DNA of 64,000 nucleotides from the NCBI GenBank assembly GCA_965153455.1, contig OZ234493.1, forward strand, positions 22,434,213 to 22,498,212. The letters run 5' to 3'. Under the pieces are notes generated by a model. The model did no database searches and was not told the origin of the DNA. It saw only the letters and a program-made list of their open reading frames with translations. Positions 1 through 12,695 of this stretch are shown one piece after another. The stretch comes from Sphagnum compactum (taxonomy: Eukaryota > Bryophyta > Sphagnopsida > Sphagnales). A program made the position numbers and the translations under genes. Each line of letters starts with the position of its first letter. The stretch's first letter is position 1.

Positions 1-90
1 GAATTGTGATGACACTTTCTATTACTTGGTTATCATCACAATTTTTCATGGAAAAATTGTGATGACATCAAGGTAATAACAAATAATCCT
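1..90. repeat. Inverted repeat at the left edge, probably a cut fold-back element
   Basis: The words ATTGTGATGA and TCATCACAAT alternate three times in the first 75 bases. The longest pairing is between about 25-47 and 53-83, around a CATGG loop. This is the pattern of a fold-back (MITE-like) end, cut off by the window boundary. No coding potential is seen. Confidence 0.5.
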
Positions 91-1950
91 TAAAATAAAA
101 AAAAATGTTTAATTTACCTTAATATTAAATCAAAATGTGTTGATACAATCTCTTTCTTCTTTTTGTTTGATGATATAACATGCATCCAACACCATCACAA
201 TTTATCCCATAAGGTTTGTCCAAAGTTGAATTATGACAACTTAAAAAACAAGTTTTGATTGTTATAGTTAAAAAAAGCTTTGTACTTATAGTAGACTAAC
301 TAGTGACCAAACACTTAAGCGCTCAGGGTAGGCCGAATCCAAAAGGAGAGTTCCATTAATTTTTTATGTCCAAACAAAATTTGAATTATTCTTCTTGACG
401 CATCTGACACACTAACAATTGTCAAAACAAATTAAAAATGAAAAAATTATGACCTTTCAAAGTAAAGCGAGTGAAAAACTCAAAGAAACAAACCACTAAA
501 CATTACAAAGGCCGATTCCCAAACATAAAAAATTCTTGTATGTTGCTATTAGAGTTCAAAGCTGACTTGTAGAACTTCAGGTGGCATTTCTGTAACATTT
601 TTAATCATTTAAAATGCAAAAAAAGAGAGAGAAAGTTATGAGGTTTGAAAGTAGGAAGGGTCCAAAGAGAAGGGAAAAAAATAAATCTCATTTTGTAAGT
701 TGGAAAGATTATTTTTCTTCTTTTCATTACTCCTTTTCATTTGCACTTTCAAAATGATTTCTAGAGCTTGAGGTAGCGTTCCCATAACATTTTAAATCAC
801 TCAAAATGAAGCACATATGATGGGGATATAAATAAGTGTCCAATCATAGGCAGGCGATTGATGATGGGTCGGCCTACCCTATAAGACTAAAGAGCGTAAA
901 CTTGTTTTAAAAGGGATATCAACCTAGTTCATGTCGAAGTCTCAATTTCAGCAAGGTGCAAATTCTGCAATCCGAATCCAAATCAAGTTTCAAAAAAAAG
1001 TCAAAACCGTTGGTCCACATACCCCCAAAGCCTAACTTAAAGCATAGACTTAAACTTGCTCAATACCTTGAACCTACCAACACTACCTAGTGTTCACCAC
1101 CAAATGTGCTTGCTACTTAAGAATATAACATTTCTTGGTAACAAACATTGAATGAATATTATTAGGAAAGAGCAAGAAATATCTTCACAGGCAACAATGG
1201 AATCAAAGGTACCTAAACTCATAATTTTGCATTATCAAGTTTCAACAACAAAGGGCATAATGCCACACAAAGGGCATTTGCAAGCCTTGGGGCCAATGTT
1301 CCAGCATTTATTAGTAACTTGGGGCCAAACAACAAGCCAAAAATGCTCAAAGTTGGCCCCAAGTTTTTTCAGCCCTGACTCCTAGTGTAAAGCCTGAGTG
1401 AGCTTCATATTCATCAGATTAGAACATAAGTTGTCTTCACCAATTGCAAATTGAAGGGCGTTTGGAATTGGGTTGGAATTGGGGCATGAAAAAGGGTTAT
1501 GTAGTTGTGTAGCTTGAAAAGGATTTTAATTGAAACACCTCCGCACTTGAGGTAACTTCAATGTTTTGTATGAATCATTATTTGAGGTGGTGAGATTGTT
1601 TGGGGGATTTTGATGCCCTAATGAACTTCTCTCTCACTCCTAATAATCAGCAACTTTTGCTGGAAAATTTGTAACCATCTCAAAACAATTGGCTCCAACA
1701 GCCTCAAAATTGAACACTTCAAAATTTTGATACCTAGTTGAGTATAAGTATTAATTATACTTCAAATTCATAGCGATAAACCCAACTTACTACAAGGAAT
1801 TGCATAGAAATCTTTAAGGATTATAGTTTTTAAATCTTGAAATTTGTTTAAACCCACATGAAGGATGAATGCTAAGTGACCAGGAAACAGTATTCTGTTG
1901 GGTTCCAGTTCCCTAGCTAACCATGGTGGTTAACTTAGTTACTTTTTTTC
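91..1950. other. AT-rich intergenic DNA without a recognisable gene
   Basis: No ORF here resembles a known protein. Two weak structures are visible. A roughly 65-bp word around 550-620 (centred on GTAACATTTTTAATCA) recurs in diverged form around 765-815. A 12-bp inverted pair, GGGTAGGCCGA near 326 and TCGGCCTACCC near 868, encloses both. Together they may be an old, unclassified transposable element of about 550 bp. Confidence 0.4.
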
Positions 1951-2850
1951 AACCTACCTACTAACAACCCACAAGCAGGTTGTTAGTAGGTAGGTAGTAA
2001 AAACAGCCCTTAGCTATGTACAAACCATCTACATACTTACCTAGAAGTTGCCTATTTTCCTACCTATCTACCTATATATGAGACCTAGTATTTCCTATAC
2101 AATTAGTTACCAAGATGAAACCAAATATTAACTCAGTTGAGGTTCATCCACAACTGAGTAATAACGGACATTCAGTGGATGGTGTGCTGGTGGGCACTGC
2201 ATTCACTATGGCCCCAGTAGTTCAGACTGACAAAATGGATGAATTACAAGGTATGTAGTGACCACCAGCGGTTAATTATCGAGGTAGGTAAGTAGGTGAA
2301 GGCACTTGGTGCGTGGTTACTAGATAGGTAAAAAAATACATGTGAATGAAGTGGTTTTATACAATATAGCTAGCTAACCACTGTGGGATGATGGATGATG
2401 ATGGCAGGAAAGGAATGATTTTTTTTCTGTCCAAACATCATCCATACTGCATGGTGTGCTGGTGGTTGCTGGTTCTCACTTTTGCCCTAAAACAGAAGAG
2501 TCTCTCTCTCACAGATACAAATTCTGTTTGTTGTCCCCCTTTTCAGACCCCAATAGGAGAAGACACTAAAGTAACACTAAATACCAGCACCAATGTAAAA
2601 ACAGTTTGTAGTTGGTCACCTTATGCAAGCTGATGTTATTGTGCATGTTCAACTCAAGACCTTCTGACAGAGTCACTGATGCACTGGCTGTTCTACAAGA
2701 CACCAGTTGTCAGACTATAAGTCACCCATATTGAAGATAGGTAGGTAGGTAGGTAGGTAGGTAGGTAGGTACTAGGTGAATAGGTAAGTAGGTAGATGGT
2801 GAGTACTAGGTAGGTAGGTAAGTAGGTGCTAGGTAGGTGTGTATGTCTCT
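1950..2850. repeat. Decayed GGTA/TACC tetranucleotide islands
   Basis: Runs of the tetranucleotide GGTA or its complement occur at about 1955-2005 (with an inverted pairing of CCTACCTACTAACAACC and GGTTGTTAGTAGGTAGG), 2035-2085, 2280-2335 and 2738-2842. The last is the purest, with about nine successive units. Between them the sequence is interrupted by substitutions, as expected for an old microsatellite that spreads by slippage. Confidence 0.75.
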
Positions 2851-3098
2851 CAAGAACAACTCCCTCTTCTTTCCTTCCCCAGTCATGAAAAAGTCAAGGA
2901 AGACAAATTACTATTTGTTCTGCTTCAGATACCAAATCTGGCACTTGATTACAAACTCGAGAGTTTTCAAGAGTAACATGCACACGGACAAAACACAATA
3001 ATAAGTTCATGTTCGTTTCACGACTTTTTGAGAATTCTGTTGATAAAAATGGGTATAATTTTTTCCCCCCTGTCATGAAACATGATAAACATATATTA

Positions 3099-3499
3099 GA
3101 GTTCTCCGTAGTAAAGTCACCCTGTCTTTGGGCATGCTTTCACCCCATATCCCCTCTTTCAGTGGTATCTATCTGCCAAGTAAAGAATGTTTTTTATTAA
3201 ATCTCAATATGAAATGCTGAAACTCCACATTTAGTGCACAAGGTTCGAGAGTAATTATAGTACCTAGTTGTACAGGTAGGAGCAGTGAAAATATATGTAC
3301 ATAGCAGCAGCACTGGAGGCGGTCAGGAAAAAAGAAAGACAGCATGAAACTGAGTTTACCACCAAAATTGCTGGAAAAACTGGTCTCGTCCCTGTTGTTT
3401 CGTTTTGTACAATTTTCATCCACACTTAAGCGTTTGATGCCTTATTATGCCAAAACTGACCATTCTTGCCCCCTAATCGCAAGACTTTAAGTATAACGC
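3099..3499 (+). mobile_element. Small TIR element (MITE), family A copy 1
   Basis: A roughly 401-bp non-coding element is bounded by TA on both sides. The left end reads GAGTTCTCCGTAGTAAAGTC and the right end, reverse-complemented, GCGTTATACTTAAAGTC, so the termini are imperfect inverted repeats. The interior is clearly homologous along its length to 45818-46187 (same orientation) and 43787-44175 (inverted). TA flanks plus a short TIR suggest a Tc1/mariner-type non-autonomous element, but no transposase is present to prove the superfamily. Confidence 0.7.
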
Positions 3500-3969
3500 T
3501 ATTATAATTAACCCATTGTTCTTTCCATGCACTACAATTTGACAATGAGCGGGAAATGCGCCCCAAGATCATGGTAATGGGTTTTAGGTTCCACCCAGTA
3601 CGTGTTTAGGAATTAGGGTTCCCCTCGGGGATCCTGTCAAGGGAGTAGGAGATCGATCACCAGATGTGTTGTTCTATTGTTAATCTAGCAATGCCGGCCA
3701 AACCTTGGCCATCTTGGAAACCCTAGCCTTTGATTTTGTCTCATTGCGCATCATTGATCACTTCACCTTTAGTTGAACATACACACTTGTCTCCCCCAAT
3801 TCATCAATTTTTGTAGCACCCGTGTTTCCAAGCATTCGTTGGTACTTTCGATGTTGTGCGTTAGAAGTCTTTTTAGGATTAGTTGGGGATCGTCCATGGG
3901 AAGGGTAGGATTGTTTTTGGGAATCACTTCGAATCATCCGTGAAATTGAAAGATGGTGACATTGGATGA

Positions 3970-4690
3970 ATGGTCACAAGCAAGGAGGATGGGTTTGAAT
4001 TTGGGCTTCCTCAACTCTTGAGACTTACTTCTCTTGATGGAATCAAAAGGGTGGCTCGCAAGTGTGTTGTTTTCCAATTGCATAGACAAGCATTGGAGAA
4101 GGAAGACATGCTTTTACAATACAACAACTATTTGGTATGCATTTGTGAGTGTGAATGGTGCATTTTAAGGTTAGAAGTTAGAGGTTAGAAATTCAAGTTA
4201 TGTGTGATTGAAGGCGTCATTGGAGTCCTTATGAACTCCAATGTTTTAAAAAAACTTACATGATTCAACATGGTGATATTACACTAGCCAATTTGTACTT
4301 TTAATGACGAGAAAAACCAACCTTACATAGACTACAAGTCAACAAAGGCCTTGGACATTGATGTACCAAGAAATCTATATATGAGCATTGCCATCTCATT
4401 CATGATGCATGGCCATCAGAACTTCGCCCAAGCAAAATTTAAAGTTGAGAATGATGGCAAGATGGTGTGTATTAGATGCAAAGTATGTTCCAAGATAATT
4501 GTCCCCAAAAATTAGATTCCTTGAGAAAGCATAGGCTATGGTTGCTCGAGTTGGGGAAAAGTTTGAGGAACTTTATTTGAGTAAAAACGATCATCATGGG
4601 AAAATGAAAGTTTGTAGTGAAATTGGTGGGAGGGATATCGTGGTTGATTATGTCATTAGTGGTGCACTAATTGAATGATAAACAAATTAG
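3970..4690 (+). pseudogene. Possible hAT-like transposase N-terminal relic
   Basis: Forward-strand reading gives short unlinked stretches. One is a cysteine cluster, MVCIRCKVCSKI, near 4465-4500. A frame-shifted continuation, LDSLRKH, follows near 4513, with further open pieces to about 4690. A Cys-x2-Cys-x2-Cys cluster followed by a basic L-D-S-L-x-K-H word reminds me of the zinc-finger N-terminus of plant hAT-like elements. This is a memory-based resemblance without alignment. The upstream 72-codon ORF at 3970-4188 is of unknown origin. No intact gene is present. Confidence 0.3.
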
Positions 4691-4894
4691 CTTTTCAATT
4701 TGAGCAAGGGTAAATTTATAAAATAAGCAAAATGAAAATGTGATAAAAAACATTCCTAAAAAAATCCAAAAAAAATGAATGGTGTCAAAATTTCCATGTT
4801 TAGAAGGTGGGTTGGGAGATTTTTGGTTGTAATCGAGTGATTAATTGTGACAACTAGTTGTTGGCTAACATTTGTGCATATTTCATGTATACTA

Positions 4895-5275
4895 GAGTGG
4901 CCTGTGCCGTTGGCCCAAGTGTTACCACGTCCTCAACTGATTCTTCCTTCCAATATCTCGCACACTCTGAATCCAAATCCTACCAAATAAATTCCATTAA
5001 ATCCTGCTCATCAAGATCTTTCCAATGACACCCAAGGCACATTCCATTTCCTCCAAAAATTTCAGCTACAATTTTAATTTAATTTATAGTGAAGAAATCA
5101 TTCATTATTCAAGAACTTTTGCACCACAAGTCCAAATGTCATGGAACCAAGCCCACCCTCCTCGTCAAGAGCTTTCCCAAAACACTACGAACACAATCTG
5201 AAGCACCCTGGTTCGGTGGACCTCATAACTACAAAACAAAACAAAAACAAACTGCCTTCCTTCATAGATAGATAT
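4895..5275 (+). repeat. Dispersed repeat B, copy 1
   Basis: This segment shares long stretches with 44255-44775, including ACCACGTCCTCAACTGATT, ATTCAAGAACTTTT and CATGGAACCAAGCCCA. The second copy carries extra sequence in its first third. Short ORFs from both copies translate to similar peptides (IIQELLHHKSK versus NIQELFHHKSK), but both are short and open by chance. The element class is unknown. Confidence 0.65.
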
Positions 5276-7000
5276 GCATCCAACCAAAAACATAATTTAT
5301 TTCATCATCCCCCAAAATATTGTGTAGGCCAATAAGGTATCACGGTTGTCATCCATAACAACTATGTGACGCTAGGAGTCATCAAAATTGAACTCTTGTG
5401 CTTTCTTCTTAAATGGTTAAATATCATCCAAAAGATGAAAACATGCAAACCTAATCCAATCACTTTGCAAATTGACAATTGTTACTGGATGTTAAACTAG
5501 AAGGTTAGAAATTGATGATGCATGGGGTACCAATCTAAAACATCACTAGATTAAATCAAACCCAATAACTTAGATTTGGAATTAGGAAAAAGGTTAAGTT
5601 ATAATTAAAATAATTTGCAAATGATTTGATCCTATCCTTTGGTTGATTTTAGGGTCCAATTTTTACCACTTTATGTTATTTGCACATACCCTTTGTGAGA
5701 TCCTTAACCAAAAAATACAAAAGAAACTTGGCAATCAATTCAATTCAATTTGTTGTCCTTTGTAAAAACATAAATTTATGTAACAAGTCGACATAATACA
5801 AATAGAAAGAACTATTGCAAACATTTACAAAAAGAGAAGAATTCCAAAAAATCAATCAATGTATGTTTATGAATGAGGTTCAATATTTAGAGGTAAAATT
5901 ATGGAACGTATTTTGTGACTTAGAAAAGCCAACAAAAATTGTTGGGGATATAAAGGGATCATTAGATACCAACACTGAGTGAATGCTCCTAACATTTTAA
6001 AGCTTTCACATTTGGGGAATGGAATTTTCCCATTTTATCGGAAGAAACAAAAGACAACATATGACATTAAAACATTACCACTATGATTGAGCTTTGCTTT
6101 GCTTCACTTTATCATTACTTTGTGCATATTTAAGGAACTCAAATTCATAATGTGATGCATCCTCTACTATGATGCATCATGAAAGCCCTCCTCCCCAAAA
6201 CCCACTTCTATAGTAGAGATTGGGGGTTTTTAGTTTTAATTTTGTAATATTGAAAATTTTGCAAATTAGCAAATTTAGTCAAATTTACATTAGAATATGT
6301 ATTTTTAAATTCCAAAAATTACACAATTTTTTTGTCCCCAAAAAAAAAACCCACTAAGAGATATAGTAGAGACAGCAAAAAATCAACCTGGTTTGGGCAG
6401 AGCTAAAAAAAATAATTCTTTGGCTCTGTTGCAAAAACTGAGCAACAATAATCTGAATGGTCAGAGAGAGAGAGATATAAAACCATTTAATTAATTAAAT
6501 ATTTATTTATTTATTTAGTTAATCCACATTTATGCAATTTTCTCAGTTTTGTTTTGTCTACATGCTTTTATGGAGAAGAAGAAGAAGAAGAAGAAGAAGG
6601 GTACAAAACTGAGGCCCAACTGACACAGTGTTTTTGTTTGTCTCTCAAGTCTTTGAAGATTCCAACACACTAGTGTTAGCCCAACATTAACACTGACATA
6701 GTGAATGTCTTTAGAGGAGGACATTGGAGGTTGGGCCTCTTTATGGGTTCAATGAAACTTGAGACTTGATGAAAGCAAGTGTTGTTTGGTTCTAGCTTTT
6801 TGAGGGGGTGAGTGGGGGAAGAAGAACCTTGTGTTTTTCATTTTGTCTAATCTTTGGAATTTTGATGGAAATTTTTAATTTTAAGTCAATCATTTCTGTT
6901 GCTATTTTCTTAAAGGTCCAAGGTAGTTTTTTTTAATTTTAAAAAAATAAAAAAAATAAAAATGCAAAGTGGACTCATGAAAGTGGGACAAATTCCAGTC
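5276..7000. other. Intergenic AT-rich stretch
   Basis: No recognisable coding sequence, RNA gene or transposon domain. It contains the GAA microsatellite annotated separately and several A/T homopolymer runs. Confidence 0.5.
6575..6600 (+). repeat. (GAA)n microsatellite
   Basis: About eight perfect GAA triplets in non-coding DNA. The 64-codon minus-strand ORF with a poly-Phe run that crosses it is a by-product of this repeat. Confidence 0.9.
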
Positions 7001-8297
7001 CCGTGCTCACATCTTTTTGTTGGAACCAGCACAAGAACTGGACATTGGAACTAGTCTTTTGCTAGATCCAGACCAAAAATTGAAAATGAGGAGTTCACTT
7101 GAAAGTTGTAGTAGCCTGATAGGTTTCTGCCTCGGTGCAGCAAAAAAAGATGTGGCCAATTGATTGTTCAAATTGGTCGCTTGAATTGTTTTGAAAGAGT
7201 TGTCTTTGTAGACCAGTACTTGTTGAATGCTACATTTGGTTTGCATGTGACCAATGCAAAAGACATTCAGAGTGCAAAAGAGCTTTGAACAGGAATTTGG
7301 AGCTTCTAACACATGGCATGCTTCTCGGATTTTAGTGAAGCATGTGTTTGTTGCACAGTTGATAATGTATACAGAATTGTTAGGGTTTCCCAGATCTGTG
7401 ATGAAACTGTGACTGAAATATCTGTCACCATTTCTCCATAGACCCACAAGTTGAATCACATCATCCTCAGAACTGAAAGAGCACAGATCAGGTGCCTACA
7501 ACCCACCAATAGGCGGAAATTCAGTCATTGCATAAAGCAAATTCTCAGGTCATCTTAGACCAAAATTGTCCAAGTAAACCAATAAACTTTTCTCCAAATT
7601 GGGTGGGGGGGAAAGAAAAAGTAATAGCACATGGAAAAGCGCACCTGGTTGAAATACAAGAAGAGCTTGTAAGAGTGAAAAATACCAGTGGTAAGAGACA
7701 TATATAGACACCCATCAAGCTATATGCACCCAATTCTGTGATGGTGCAGTTACAATCCGTTATCAAAGTGTCCTCTGTAATGAGCAATTTGGGACAATAT
7801 ACTCCAGATGTTGAACTTCACCAATGTGGTGACAACCTAACAATTCCTTTGTGATGCAGCAAATCTGCACAACATCATCACCGTGTACTACGAGAATGCT
7901 AGAATCTAGTCAGACGAAGCAAATCTACTGCCAGTCTTACGGTAAAAAGGTCAGCTTCCATAGATGAACAGAGAGATCAAGTGTGGTCCAGAAACTGCTG
8001 ATGAGGGACTCCCCCTATTGTCAAGGACCCTCCTTATTGAAAATAGCTGACCTCTTCAAGCATAACCTGGAAGGCAAGAGTAAGAAGAATTTACATTTAC
8101 AATGTAAACACCATCAGTTGAAGCACTCCCTTATTCCATATTCTCAAAGTCTTCAACACCTTTCCGTGTAGATCAAGGTGAGAGCTGTGTTGTGGGCGAC
8201 TACACTATAGTGAAGAAGAGCCCATGCATATCAGTTTTACCCTCATACACCTTGAAGTAGAAAGAAAACAAGAAATCTGATGTGCATGGAGTGCCAA
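7001..8297 (-). other. 3' flank of the MUCI70-like gene, with an unrecognised ORF at 7007-7459
   Basis: A 150-codon minus-strand ORF lies at 7007-7459, but it opens with GTG rather than ATG and I recognise no domain. Its composition (many Cys, Ser, Asn) is not typical of a conserved protein. An 80-codon minus ORF at 7545-7787 is equally anonymous. The stretch is downstream of the stop codon at 8298 of a gene read in the same direction, so it may include 3' UTR or extra untranslated exons. I do not call a protein here. Confidence 0.3.
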
Positions 8298-11200
8298 TCA
8301 CCCATCAAGCCATAAAGGTGGGGCCTTGTGTGCATGCCCCAGGCTGTTCACAAGAGCTCTCCGGGTACACACATGGAACATGTTTGGATGTAAGGTATTG
8401 AGGCGGGTGAGCACATATGGAAAGCTGAGTTGGTCACGTGCCGTAAAGCGCATCACTTCGTTGAACCATGCACACATAAATAGGTTGGTAAGTGTAGTAT
8501 GCTCCCTCACAATCACTGAAGCCTCTGCAAGAGCTGAATTGGCATGCACGAAGTGCAAACTCAGTCAGCAAATTTACTAGTAATTCATATTGGAGCGAGA
8601 GAGCTGAGGTTGAAGAGAGTACGTTGAAACAGAAAATTAAATTACCTATATTACATGCTGTTGTCCTCATAGTTGCACAACATCACTATTGAAGTTAGAG
8701 GAGAGGTTGAAATGGAACAGGCTCAAATGTGGTTGCTCACCTTTGTGGCCATCAAAGAGAGCGTTTTCTGGCATGCCTTCAGAGCGATAAGTATCAAGTT
8801 GGATTGCCACTTCCGCTGGTGTGGCCTTATTCTTCTTCACAATAGCATTACCTTCCTTGTAGACACAGCTGCGTCCCCCGTGCAGAGAGATGGCAAATGT
8901 TGCACCCGGTTTCCATAGCAAAGCCTCCAACACACCCATTGGATCTCTCCGAAACTGCGACTTTGAATCCACCCAGATGCTGTACTGAGCATTTGGGAAC
9001 AGTCTGTGGCTCAACATCTGCCATTACTTCCCATGTCAGTTCTACATTGCAAATATGATGCCCCAATTCACAACAGCCATGAACTGCAGCACATGAGCTC
9101 CAGAGTTTTCTCAAACAGTCTCCTTTGCCTTCTAATTGATTACAGGGAAACTATGCCTGGAAGGCCAGACAAACCTATCCCCCTCACTTAATCCTGGGCC
9201 TCCTGTTGCTGCTTGTACATGATATTCAAACCATGCCTTGGCCTTTCTTCTCAGTAAAATACAGACATAAAGAGTCCTGATTCTTACACAAGCAGACCTA
9301 AAACCCACCAAAGAGGGAAGAAGAAAGTACCTTGGGAATCTTGCCATTCCTGCGCTGGTCAGCAAAGGGCAGGTTGTAGACGAGCACAATGTGCCACAGC
9401 CCTATAGTGCGATCAGGGCCAAGCAGCTTCCCTGCTTTCTCCTGTGACTGTTGTGTAACCTCATCCCACATTGCTACAAAGCATACCTGGTTTCCAACCA
9501 ATATGCTGTTAGATTCAGATGTAAAGTAGTACCCTGGAAACTTTGCAAGGATCCTGTACAGGTGCAGCAAACCGATGGAAAGGCGTGATGTCCACAAGGT
9601 GTGAGAGTGGACAGCCAACTCCAGTAAGAGAGAGACAGCAAGCAATGTGATGTTGAACTGGCAGCAAACTGTTCTCAGCTTGATGGGAGCTAAATACTTG
9701 TTGCTTCAAGAATGCACTTTTGTGGCTACGGGTTTAGGGTTTAGGGTATGGGCTATGATATGAACACCCGTGAACCACAGGTGCTGGAAAGATACACACA
9801 AAGGATGCCAAATGGGCCTGGGAGGCCTGGGAGACATTCTACAATTTGAAGACAAAGTTAGGGTGAACATCAATAGAACAGTAGCAACATCAAGAGAAGA
9901 GGATGTGTACCTATGTGGAAAAATGATAGCACACTTACTTTTGCAGCAGTGGCATTGGTGTAACCAATAGGCTGATACAAATCATCACCACCCCCAAATG
10001 TGCAGGTGAGAATGACCACTCTACAAGTCTCCATGAAAGCCTTGTCAACAGCATCGATGTCAAACCCACTGTTTTCACCAGAACACCAGCCACAGTGCAC
10101 ATTCATGACTTCTTGCACCTGTCACTAGACAAAAAATTGGGTCTCAGTTCGGTGACTTCCCTGCTGCCATCTGAGGGGGAACAACATTTTGACTTGTATT
10201 GTTCTTTGTGCAATCAAGCATTCATATACACTATGTGAAAACCAAACAATTCTGGTGTATTGAAATGCTCGGCAAGTGCAAGGAAACAGAGCTCAGAGAA
10301 AAAAGCTTGTGACATTGCCAAGAAAGACCCCTATAATGAGAAGCAGACAACAGCAAAACCTGGAAAGTGGTTGAGCGCTGTAACATTGTGGGTTCTCCAG
10401 CAAAATGTCGATGGTCAACCACATAGTGCAACTCCTTGATAGGTGACACTGTAGGTGCTGGTAATTGTAGCTGCTCTAACTCAGGCTCTGGAAGCAACTG
10501 CAGACATGCTGGAAATGGGAGAATTCACATTATGAGCTCTACTCGGACTGGACTGGTTTGCAGATCATCACTTTAACAAGGTGACAGATGTATAAGAAAA
10601 GGAGACAATAAAACTGAAGTTATAAATGCAGTAAAAAGGTTTCCTCAAGAAGTGGGGCAATGGAAATGGAAATGCAGAGCACACACCTTGGCGAACACCT
10701 GCTACCATGCGTGTTGGCATGTCAAGCCGATTAAGGGTGCTCTCCTTCTCCTCCACCACGGATCCTTCTTTGCCTGCTGTATGCTCCTGCTTGTCCTTAG
10801 CACTGGGTAGTACTCCTACTGCATCATCATCATCATCATCAGTATCCCCTGACATCATCAGTAAAACCAGTCATGACATGAACACAAAAAACTTTGTGGG
10901 GTTGTGAGATCTCTGTCTCTCTCCTCACATGGAGGCGACATATTACCCATGGCTTGCACAGCATTCAAACAGCCCTCCTCCTATGAGCTTGGTGACAACC
11001 CATTCCATTCACTGAATCTGTAGATGGGAACCTGCTGCCTTTTCTTTGCCTGGCGGAAGTGACACAGAGACAATGAACTTGAGGCAGGGAAAATGAGAAA
11101 GATTGGAAGAGATCTTACAGGAAGAAGAATTCCAGTGGCTTGGAGAGAGGATCATGGTCATCTCCATGATGACAAGCAGGCAGCCACAAACTGGCAGCAG

Positions 11201-11494
11201 CAGCAGCAGCATGAGCCACCACCACCGTCTGCTGCTGCTGCTGCTAGCAGATCTCCGTCGCATCCTGAAATCCATCCACGTTGATCTCATGCCATTTCCT
11301 CTACTCTTCTTCTTCTTCCTCTTACTACTTTTGCTGCTGTCATCTTCCCGCTGATAATCGACCTCCTGCAGCACAACAGCAACCGAACTACCATTCCTTA
11401 AGCCACTTTCTTGTGTGTTTTCATTCCCCAAGAAGCTGCTCTCTATGTGGGATCCATGCCGAGCTACAGAAGAAGTAGGGTACCCACTAAACAT
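8298..11494 (-). CDS. MUCI70: TOD1/MUCI70 (DUF616) glycosyltransferase-like protein, seven exons
   Basis: Exons from phase-consistent GT-AG sites: 11494-11119, 10848-10687, 10508-10360, 10118-9939, 9486-9331, 9017-8741, and 8533 (or 8524) to 8298, about 511 aa. The product looks like a type II Golgi membrane protein: a basic tail (SKRKKKKSRGNG), one membrane segment at about residues 91-116 (Trp/Leu-rich), an acidic stem with six Asp, then the DUF616 domain from about residue 225. Family words visible are MNVHCGWCSG, SGFDID, IGLWHIVLVYNLPF, RRNGKIPK, HRLFPNAQYSIWVD, TFAISLH, IVREHTTLTNLF, WFNEVMRFTARDQLSFPY and VNSLGHAHKA. Known family role: plant DUF616 proteins are glycosyltransferase-like; Arabidopsis MUCI70 is needed for seed-mucilage pectin and TOD1 affects turgor in pollen and guard cells. 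Substrate in this organism is unknown. The start was chosen as the first ATG of the open exon; an extra 5' exon cannot be excluded. Only the last acceptor is ambiguous, differing by three codons. Confidence 0.92.
9730..9751 (+). repeat. Short telomere-like TTTAGGG pair inside an intron
   Basis: Two consecutive GGGTTTA units and a degenerate third lie in intron 4 of the MUCI70-like gene. On the coding strand this reads as AAACCCTAAACCC, which matches the plant telo-box word. It is too short to be an interstitial telomere. Confidence 0.6.
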
Positions 11495-12240
11495 CTGCTA
11501 AAACCCTCCCTGTCTGTATGTTTGGGTCTTTGTCTTCTCTCTGTGTTCACTCTGCTCTCTCCACTCCCTTGCAATCATCTCTCTCCGCCAGCATCTCCTT
11601 CTACGTTTCAATATCCAAAAAACAAAGCTTGATCGGATTCCACCAACAAGACCTGCAGAAAAATGCCTTCTTCAGGGCTCCACCACCCATCTTCTTCAGC
11701 AACAACAAAACCCTGCAACGACAACAACTTCTTCTTTTTCAACCCTAATTGTGGACGCAAGCAAGCTCAAGACCTTGAGATCTAGAACTCAATTATTTTT
11801 CTGTAGGCAGTTGTGGGTGCAGAAACGAGAAAAGGGTTGGGTTCTCCTCCTCCGTCTCATCTTCCACTGTGATTTTCATGGCTGATGACATTTTCTTCAA
11901 TCTTTTTTCCCACTCTTTGTAACAAAGAGTGCATTGCAAAGCTAGCACTTGAAGATACCTAGCCTGCATCATCTGTCATATGAAGTGGATCTCTCCTGTG
12001 CAGCACAGATGAGAGAAGTACAGGAGAGATCAGATCCGATCCATCATCATCATCATCATCATCAACAACAAAAGTGGTGGGTAGGTCTTTCCAAGAATTC
12101 AAGATCAAGGTGAGATGATGATGGCCCCTGTTGTAACAAACAAACCACATTGTGGCTGACTGTATGGAGGGCTGACTGGCTGGCTGGCTTTGCTTGGGGT
12201 CCTTGCAGAATTTATTGTAATGTATGCAGATCATGGGAGT
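11495..12240 (-). other. 5' flank and presumed promoter of the MUCI70-like gene
   Basis: Pyrimidine-rich and less AT-rich than the intergenic DNA on either side, as expected of a leader and proximal promoter for the minus-strand gene starting at 11494. A (CAT)n run at about 12042-12063 and a short inverted pair, GATCTCTCCTGTGC with a CAGGAGAGATC partner near 11987-12032, are visible. The plus-strand ORFs at 11411-11748 are composition artefacts. No TATA box is convincing. Confidence 0.4.
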
Positions 12241-12244
12241 CTAG

Positions 12245-12695
12245 AATGTCTTGTTGTATTGGAGCCTGAAAATTTATGCATGTGGGTTATGTGCTGCTGC
12301 TATCTAACAAACATCTATTGCTGCTGCTGCTGCTGGCAACAGGCATCTATCTATCTCTGTGAGAAGGTTGAATGGCAGCTGGAGAGGAAAAGAGGTGTGA
12401 AGAAACAGCAGCCTGGTTTGTGGCATCTGGATATTGAGGTGCATAGTAGTGCATACATATTTTGTACTAGATGATCAAGACCAGCCTCAGATGAATTGAA
12501 ATCTGCACAACTGAAAGGGATTGTCAGGGCACATGCATGACAATGCAGGTATGTGCCATATACTGAATCTGTAGTGCATGCATGATGGTGAAGAAGAAAA
12601 GATGTAGAATTTGTGTCACCATAGCAAGATTCGACTGGGCTATGGCATTTGGGCTTCATCAAAACCACAGCTCCCTGGTACTGCACTGTGCAGTG
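12245..12695 (+). pseudogene. Relic of a DYW-class PPR gene (E/E+ and DYW region)
   Basis: Forward-strand translation, allowing stops and shifts, follows the C-terminus of the intact PPR protein at 25301-28414. Visible pieces are VLEPENL (for EIDPENA), LCEKVEWQLERKRG, KKQQPG, VLDDQDQPQMN, a split HMHDNAG, DGEEEKM, LCHHSK and a trace of the following glycine region. In-frame stops interrupt it at the expected HAKL and LHDV positions. A slipped TGC run near 12315 replaces the ordinary Ala-Ala-Gly loop. The upstream PLS repeats are not detectable, so this is a 3' fragment. It lies upstream of and opposite to the MUCI70-like gene. Confidence 0.85.

Noticed and set aside
3099-3499. GGTTCGAGAGT word in family A elements, suggesting a tRNA-derived SINE
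   Set aside because: It resembles a pol III B box, but no convincing A box lies at the right distance, there is no A-rich tail, and inverted termini with TA flanks fit a DNA element better.
7007-7459. 150-codon minus ORF
   Set aside because: No ATG start and no domain; more likely 3' flank of the MUCI70-like gene.
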